Source: Paramecium octaurelia
Lineage: Eukaryota > Ciliophora > Oligohymenophorea > Peniculida > Parameciidae
DNA: 64,000 bases
Direction of reading: 5' to 3'
NCBI GenBank assembly: GCA_905182995.1
Contig: CAJJDP010000094.1
Location: forward strand, 164,119-228,118
Shown: one piece after another, positions 59,350 to 64,000 of the stretch
Position numbering within the stretch: the first letter of the stretch is position 1
Layout: every line of letters begins with the position of its first letter
Made by a program: the position numbers and the translations under genes
Notes under the pieces: generated by a model
The model's input: the letters and a program-made list of their open reading frames with translations, nothing else
Databases searched by the model: none
What the model was told of the DNA's origin: nothing

Positions 59350-60196
59350 TCATACATGAATGATAGTTATTAATGAATTTATGAACAATTTCACAATTAT
59401 TTTTGAGTATATATTGTGATAAATATAGAATTTATTACGTATATTAATGTTAAAAAACGCTGTTTTATTTATCAAAATTTCTAAGGAGAAATTCTGAATG
59501 TAGAAGATAATAATTTTATCGATTTTTTGAATATATACACAAATATTGAAATATAATATCATCATTATTTAACTTTCTATAATCATATAAAATATCTTTT
59601 TTTGTTTGGTACAATTTAAAATTCTTTAGGCAATTTTTTATTTCTTACACTTTATTGACTTTGAATATCTTATTGACAAAATGTAAAACAAAATGGTGTG
59701 CAGACTCCATCGTTTAAACTAAGTTTGAATTAAGAGAAATAACTACTTATCGATCTCTAAAGAGCTTTTAGCTTATTAAATCTAAGGAAGTTTTTAAGAT
59801 TTGATTTCAGTGCTCCTTTCTGTGTTTATTATAGATCTTCTCTTTGGGGAGTGTTTTTTACTTAAGAAATTTATCAATTAATCCTTGTCTTGGTTCTGTT
59901 TCTGCAATTCAATATTTTCTTAGAGCAAATATTGAATTAATTGTGAATGTTCTTCTGAACTTTTGGAGGCATTCGACTTTGATTCCTTATAGGGGTGGTT
60001 TTATTTGGAAGATGACGATGTGCAACTGGTTGTCTACATGAATTATTATAGTTATACTTACATTTATAGAAGAGACTGTCTTCTAAGAGCATTTGGAGCT
60101 GGGAGGAACAAGAGTCTTCTCCTTTGCCAATGTATCCAACGTCTTCTTGTTTAATTATAGCTTTAAAGATGGCTTCTTTGTGATTTGAGATGACAT
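59350..60196 (-). CDS. Unknown protein, Ser/Lys/Thr-rich N-terminus
   Basis: One 28-nt intron joins ATG 60196 to TGA 59350, 272 residues. The first half reads convincingly: MSSQITKKPSLKLQLNKKTL, LAKEKTLVPPSSKCSQK, then a Ser-rich stretch (TSCTSSSSKQNHPYKESKS) and a short coiled coil (QLIQYLLQENIELQKQNQDK). The second half (after about residue 165) is Ile/Phe/Lys-rich and could be read-through into AT-rich DNA, so the real stop may be earlier through an unseen splice. No family recognised. Lies in the gene-poor stretch. Confidence 0.5.
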
Positions 60197-60301
60197 TCGT
60201 TATGATGATGTAAGTGAAAACTGAGGAGAAAGAGGAATTAATATAATAAATATTAAATATCCATTTAATAAAAGTTCGATTAAATTTTAAACTGGAATTA
60301 T

Positions 60302-60495
60302 TCAAATTGTTAAGACTAAGTCAATAGAAATCCCTAAAAATTTAATTTCAGAGTATTTCTGTGAATACTTCCATATCTATACCCTCAGCATCCCAATACA
60401 GGTGTGATAATAAATTATCCATTCTTATTGTCTATTAGAGTTCCTTGAGTATTAAGGCACCCCCAACTTTTTGTAATTCTAACACTTAAGATCAT
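60302..60495 (-). CDS. Small coding-like fragment
   Basis: From ATG 60493-60495 with a 23-nt intron, 56 residues to TGA 60302: MILSVRITKSWGCLNTQG, then TLIDNKNGQFIITP and a hydrophobic end. The same frame reads well upstream of the ATG (KYFSTKFRIHSYNSSYKGNT) until a TGA around 60560, so this may be the end of a larger, decayed or mis-joined gene. No homologue recognised. Confidence 0.3.
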
Positions 60496-61715
60496 AGTAT
60501 TTCCTTTATAACTAGAATTATAGGAATGTATTCTAAATTTAGTAGAGAAGTATTTAAAAATTCAAAATAATAAATTACTAATAGAATATTTAATTAAATT
60601 ACTCAATCAATAAAACAAGCTAATTCTCATGATTTGTAAGCATGAGTTTCTAAAAATATTCCCTGATAAAAATCCCTCGAGTTGCCTAAAAATCATAGTT
60701 CCAATTAACTTCAGAAAAATCATTTAGTAAAAACTGATAAAACAATTGTTAAAAACACTGGAAAACCATATTATTATGCTAGTAATAAATATACATATTC
60801 TGTTGGAACTATTTTTTGAATTACGCTATAATTAGCTAATCACAAAACTTAAATAATTTTCTTAAGGCATCAAGCAAACTCATAAAATTTTAACATACTA
60901 ATGTTGATCCCCATTGAATTTCCATTAATTTGTCTGAACTCAAGACTATCTTAAGTATGTGATATACCTAAATATTGGCAGCATTCTTATTCAAAAAATT
61001 AAGGAATCAATCAGTAAACTAATATACTAATCTGAATGATATAAAATCCCCTTAATTGAAATTTTATAACACTTCCAAAATATACATTATTCATATTCCT
61101 TCTTAAATTTTATAATAAAATCATCAAGGTCACTTTAGAAAATCTAATTTATCTATTTCATATAGTTATTTTAATAAATCATATTATTGTTTCAAGTAAT
61201 CATAATTTTCCTTCATTTATTATGTAAATATTTAAGAATTTCAATATCTTCAGATCAGTACAATAAGCAATATAACAATATGATCGGAAGGTTAACAAAA
61301 ATCGAATATCAAATAATATCCACAAATGTTTATTTAATAATTGTAATTAATTTTCCATTTCATAGTATTTATGTTAAATATACTTACATTCTTGAAGCTT
61401 GTGTACATTAGCTTCTAAATTAAACAATAGTAATAATAAAATGTAAATTTAGCTTGCCAAACAGAACAAATAAATTGGTACGTTATTATCTATTAGGAAT
61501 ATATTAATACAATAATAAGAATTGAAATTTTATGGTATTCATCAAATAAGTTAATTATCATTAATTTTCGTACTTTAGTGACTGAATAGAAAGTTTAGCG
61601 ATAATATTTCTCTAGAGAAGTTCAATAAAAGAATATAATCAAAGTTTTAACTGAACCAAAGATTAAAATCCCTATTTAGTGCAGAGTGAATAACCAAAAG
61701 CTTTATATTTTTTTA
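60496..61715. other. Longest gene-poor stretch of the window
   Basis: About 1.2 kb, very AT-rich. Short coding-like bits occur near 60500-60570 (minus) and 61230-61410 (plus), but none has a convincing start, length or family. A small inverted repeat, CTCATG..CATGAG, lies near 60630-60655. Might hold decayed exons or regulatory DNA of the kinase at 61716. Confidence 0.45.
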
Positions 61716-62804
61716 ATGTAAATGAAACTAATTAAATAATAATCTGCTTCAGCTTTAAAACCTAGAGAGAAATAAACAACACAAGCTTTAAACTAACCAG
61801 TTATATACCCTGTTGACGGCTATAAATTATTTAATGAATTGTCTATTGGAGGATTTGGTTGTGTTTATAAAGCAATTGAAATGAAAACAAATAGGCCTGC
61901 TGCCATTAAATACTCAAAAGAAAATATGGAAAAGGAATATAGGATTTTGAATTAATTACAGAATTGCCAAGGAGTTCCTTAAGTCTATAATTTTGGGCAA
62001 TTAAATAATACCTATTACATTGTAATGGAACTCTTAAATGAAGATATGCAAACTATTTCATCTAAATAAAAATGTTTTTCAATAAAAACAACCCTCTTGA
62101 TTGCTATTAAAATAATTCAAGTTTTAAGTTAAATTCATAAAAATGGTATTCGTCATAGAGATATCAAGCCATAAAATTTGATGACTAAATATTCTGGTAT
62201 TCACAATGTATGATTAAGATTCAACTATATATTTAATCGATTTTGGGATTTCGCTACTTCAAAATGATCCTTTACCTGATAAATACGTTGATGGCACAAT
62301 TCTATATGATCCTCGCATAGTGCACAAACGTTAAGAATATCGTTTCATAGATGATATAGAAATGGCAGGTTATTGTTTAGTCGATTTATTGAAAGGTAAA
62401 TTAGTAATCAATAAGTAGGTCAATTGCCATGGTATAAATATATCGAGGGTAGAGAATCTCGAATAATGTAGATGAAGCAAGAATTTCTGGATGCTAAATC
62501 AACTAATTAGCTTCCAATATATCCTATATTTTAATTTGTTGAGTAAAATCAGAATAACGATATACCCGATCACAACAAACTAATTACTTAGTTAAGAGAA
62601 GTGTTATAAAAATAGAATATAATTGAAGATTACATATATGATTGGTCATCCAATGAATTATTACCAACTCCCCAATTTAAAGCCAGAACAGTAAGTTTCC
62701 AAAGTTAAAAAAGCAAATTTTAAGCAGAGATCTAAGAATAAAATATAGCTTTAGAAGGGGAAATACAATTTGTTAATGATTAAAAATATAAATTTATGAA
62801 ATGA
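61716..62804 (+). CDS. CK1-like protein kinase
   Basis: Introns of 22 and 23 nt join to 347 residues. Kinase motifs: LSIGGFGCVYKAIE (Gly loop), PAAIKYSKENMEKEYRIL (Lys and Glu), YYIVMELLNEDMQT, IRHRDIKPQNLM (catalytic loop complete), YLIDFGISLLQND (DFG) and DGTILYDPRIVHKRQEYRF. The short C-lobe, the HRDIKPxNLM form and the absence of an APE motif place it in the CK1 group (casein kinase 1/tau-tubulin kinase-like), which is very expanded in Paramecium. Both splices are needed to keep these motifs. An in-frame second ATG follows two codons after the first. Substrate unknown; the C-terminus is Gln/Lys-rich. Confidence 0.88.
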
Positions 62805-63174
62805 CTTATTTCTTAATTATTGTAAAATATCACTGCTTGAAAATTCAATTAAATATTTTTTGTATTATTTTTAAAGGATTACATATCATTAATAGTAAAT
62901 ATTGATTAAAATAATTGTTATTTATGAAATCTATTAGAAAATAAAGAAACTAAGATTAGTTTATTATCTACGTTATCTTAAATATTATCAAAATGTAATA
63001 TTAGTAAATTGTAAGTAATATAATAGTTTAGATAATATCAAACAAATGGGAATTTATTTACCTATTTCTACTCGCATATGAATTTATATAATTATCTAGG
63101 ATTGTTAAACGATTTTAAGAATTTTATAATATTAATAACAAACTTTGATATTAGAGTATATTATAAATATAAAA
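62805..63174. other. AT-rich convergent spacer
   Basis: Separates the ends of the CK1-like gene (plus) and the last gene (minus). No coding potential seen; would hold both 3' ends. Confidence 0.55.
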
Positions 63175-64000
63175 TCAGCCTTACAGGGTATCTTTTAATG
63201 AGAGATTAAGGTAGTTAATAAATTATTTGAAATTGATGAGAACTTAGTCGAAGTGTTTTTCAATATTCTAAAATGTGAGAGTAGCAAAAGCCTAAGGGTT
63301 CATAACCAAATTTAATAAAATCTAAATTCTATTTAAATTATTACTTATAATCTTTCAGCTAAAAGCTATGTCTAAAAATTTGGATCTATGATTCCTTTGA
63401 TGATAATTTTTAGATCCCTTTCAATATTAAAACTTCCATTTAGATGATCTTAAAGCACTTTTGGAAATTATGCATAAACATTAGCAGATTTTAATTAATC
63501 TATGCAAGAGAAGGACTAATCTTCAATAGTCAATTCCTTATTGACCTTCTTTCCATTTGGTTTAATATTATACATTTTAAATGAATTCGTTGCTCTATTT
63601 GCTATAATGAACCAAGTCTAATAATCAATTTTTGGTTTATTGACTTTTTATTTGATAACATAAGCAACGAATTCATACATTTTTAATTGTTTATCAAATA
63701 ATTCTAGAAATGAATTGAAGTTATTCTCAATTTCATAAACTTTGATTTATAGGATATTGAAATTGAAAGAAGGCTTTAACCATTCTATCATTAGATTATC
63801 CCACAATACATAGAGTAATTAAGAGTTTAGATCTTCAATTAACTAAACTTTTTCCTGTTGGGTAATATTATTATAATCTTAGAATTCAGCATAATTACTT
63901 TTTAAAAATGACAAGTGATCATTCAAATATTTGGTTGGCAAATGGATCATCAATACACTTGTGATTAATGATTCTAGATTTTTATTTTTGGTAATATAGT
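63175..64000 (-). CDS. Unknown helical protein, C-terminal part (runs off right edge)
   Basis: Open from the window edge through one 23-nt intron (about 63325-63350) to TGA 63175, about 267 residues seen. Helix-rich and soluble: HLPTKYLNDHLSFLKSNYAE, LYVLWDNLMIEWLKPSFNFN, FLELFDKQLKMYEFVAYV, CIDQLKSANVYAQFPKVLQD and the end KQFINYLNLSLKDTLQG. The splice is needed: without it a TGA appears at 63300, while the spliced frame continues in good coding style. The helical-bundle look would suit a tethering or scaffold protein, but no family is recognised and the N-terminal part is missing. Confidence 0.7.

Noticed and set aside
60620-60660. Inverted repeat CTCATG..CATGAG that might mark an RNA hairpin or terminator
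   Set aside because: Only six base pairs in a very AT-rich region; chance is likely and no RNA family matches.

Overview
The window looks like macronuclear DNA of a ciliate, most likely a Paramecium (aurelia-type). It is very AT-rich. TAA and TAG lie in frame inside clearly conserved proteins and must be read as Gln, so TGA is the only stop. Coding frames are cut by very short GT-AG introns (mostly 22-31 nt, extremes about 19-35), and genes are packed on both strands with tiny spacers. All annotations here use that code; exon joins were inferred by hand from frame continuity and GT..AG ends, and almost all joined lengths are exact multiples of three.

Left part (1-16 kb): RPAP1-like partial gene, adenylate kinase, a tandem-PX protein, a tiny dual-acylation-motif protein, a protein kinase, an EF-hand protein, an alpha/beta hydrolase without its serine nucleophile, a myristoylation-motif pseudokinase with a Gln-rich tail, an HDHD5-like HAD hydrolase, inositol-pentakisphosphate 2-kinase, pyruvate dehydrogenase E1-beta, a membrane RING-H2 protein and a centrin.

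Middle (16-37 kb): ribosomal protein L14, a beta-adaptin, an unusual E3 ligase joining an RBR-like half to an MYCBP2-like RING-Cys-relay half, a divergent histone H3, an OSCA/TMEM63 channel, a tail-to-tail pair of related zinc-finger/RING genes, coiled-coil proteins, a histidine phosphatase, an alveolin-like cortical protein, a small EF-hand protein and an AP endonuclease.

Right part (37-64 kb): a cluster of three SLC49/FLVCR-like transporters, an RS/Arg-Asn-Asp-repeat protein, a Sec1/Munc18 protein, an amino-acid permease, a DHHC palmitoyltransferase, a plasma-membrane-type Ca2+ ATPase, a DEAH helicase, delta-1-pyrroline-5-carboxylate dehydrogenase, a CK1-like kinase, a partial unknown gene, and the only long gene-poor stretch (about 58.8-61.7 kb).

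The genes do not form operons or one pathway; this is ordinary, dense ciliate euchromatin. Loose themes are Ca2+ handling (EF-hand proteins, centrin, OSCA channel, Ca2+ pump), membrane traffic (beta-adaptin, SM protein, PX, DHHC) and ubiquitin ligases. No transposon, virus-like element, CRISPR, tRNA or rRNA was recognised. The best leads are the pseudoenzymes, the hybrid E3 ligase, the transporter cluster, the paired RING genes and three divergent gene pairs whose start codons are only 7, 8 and 20 nt apart.
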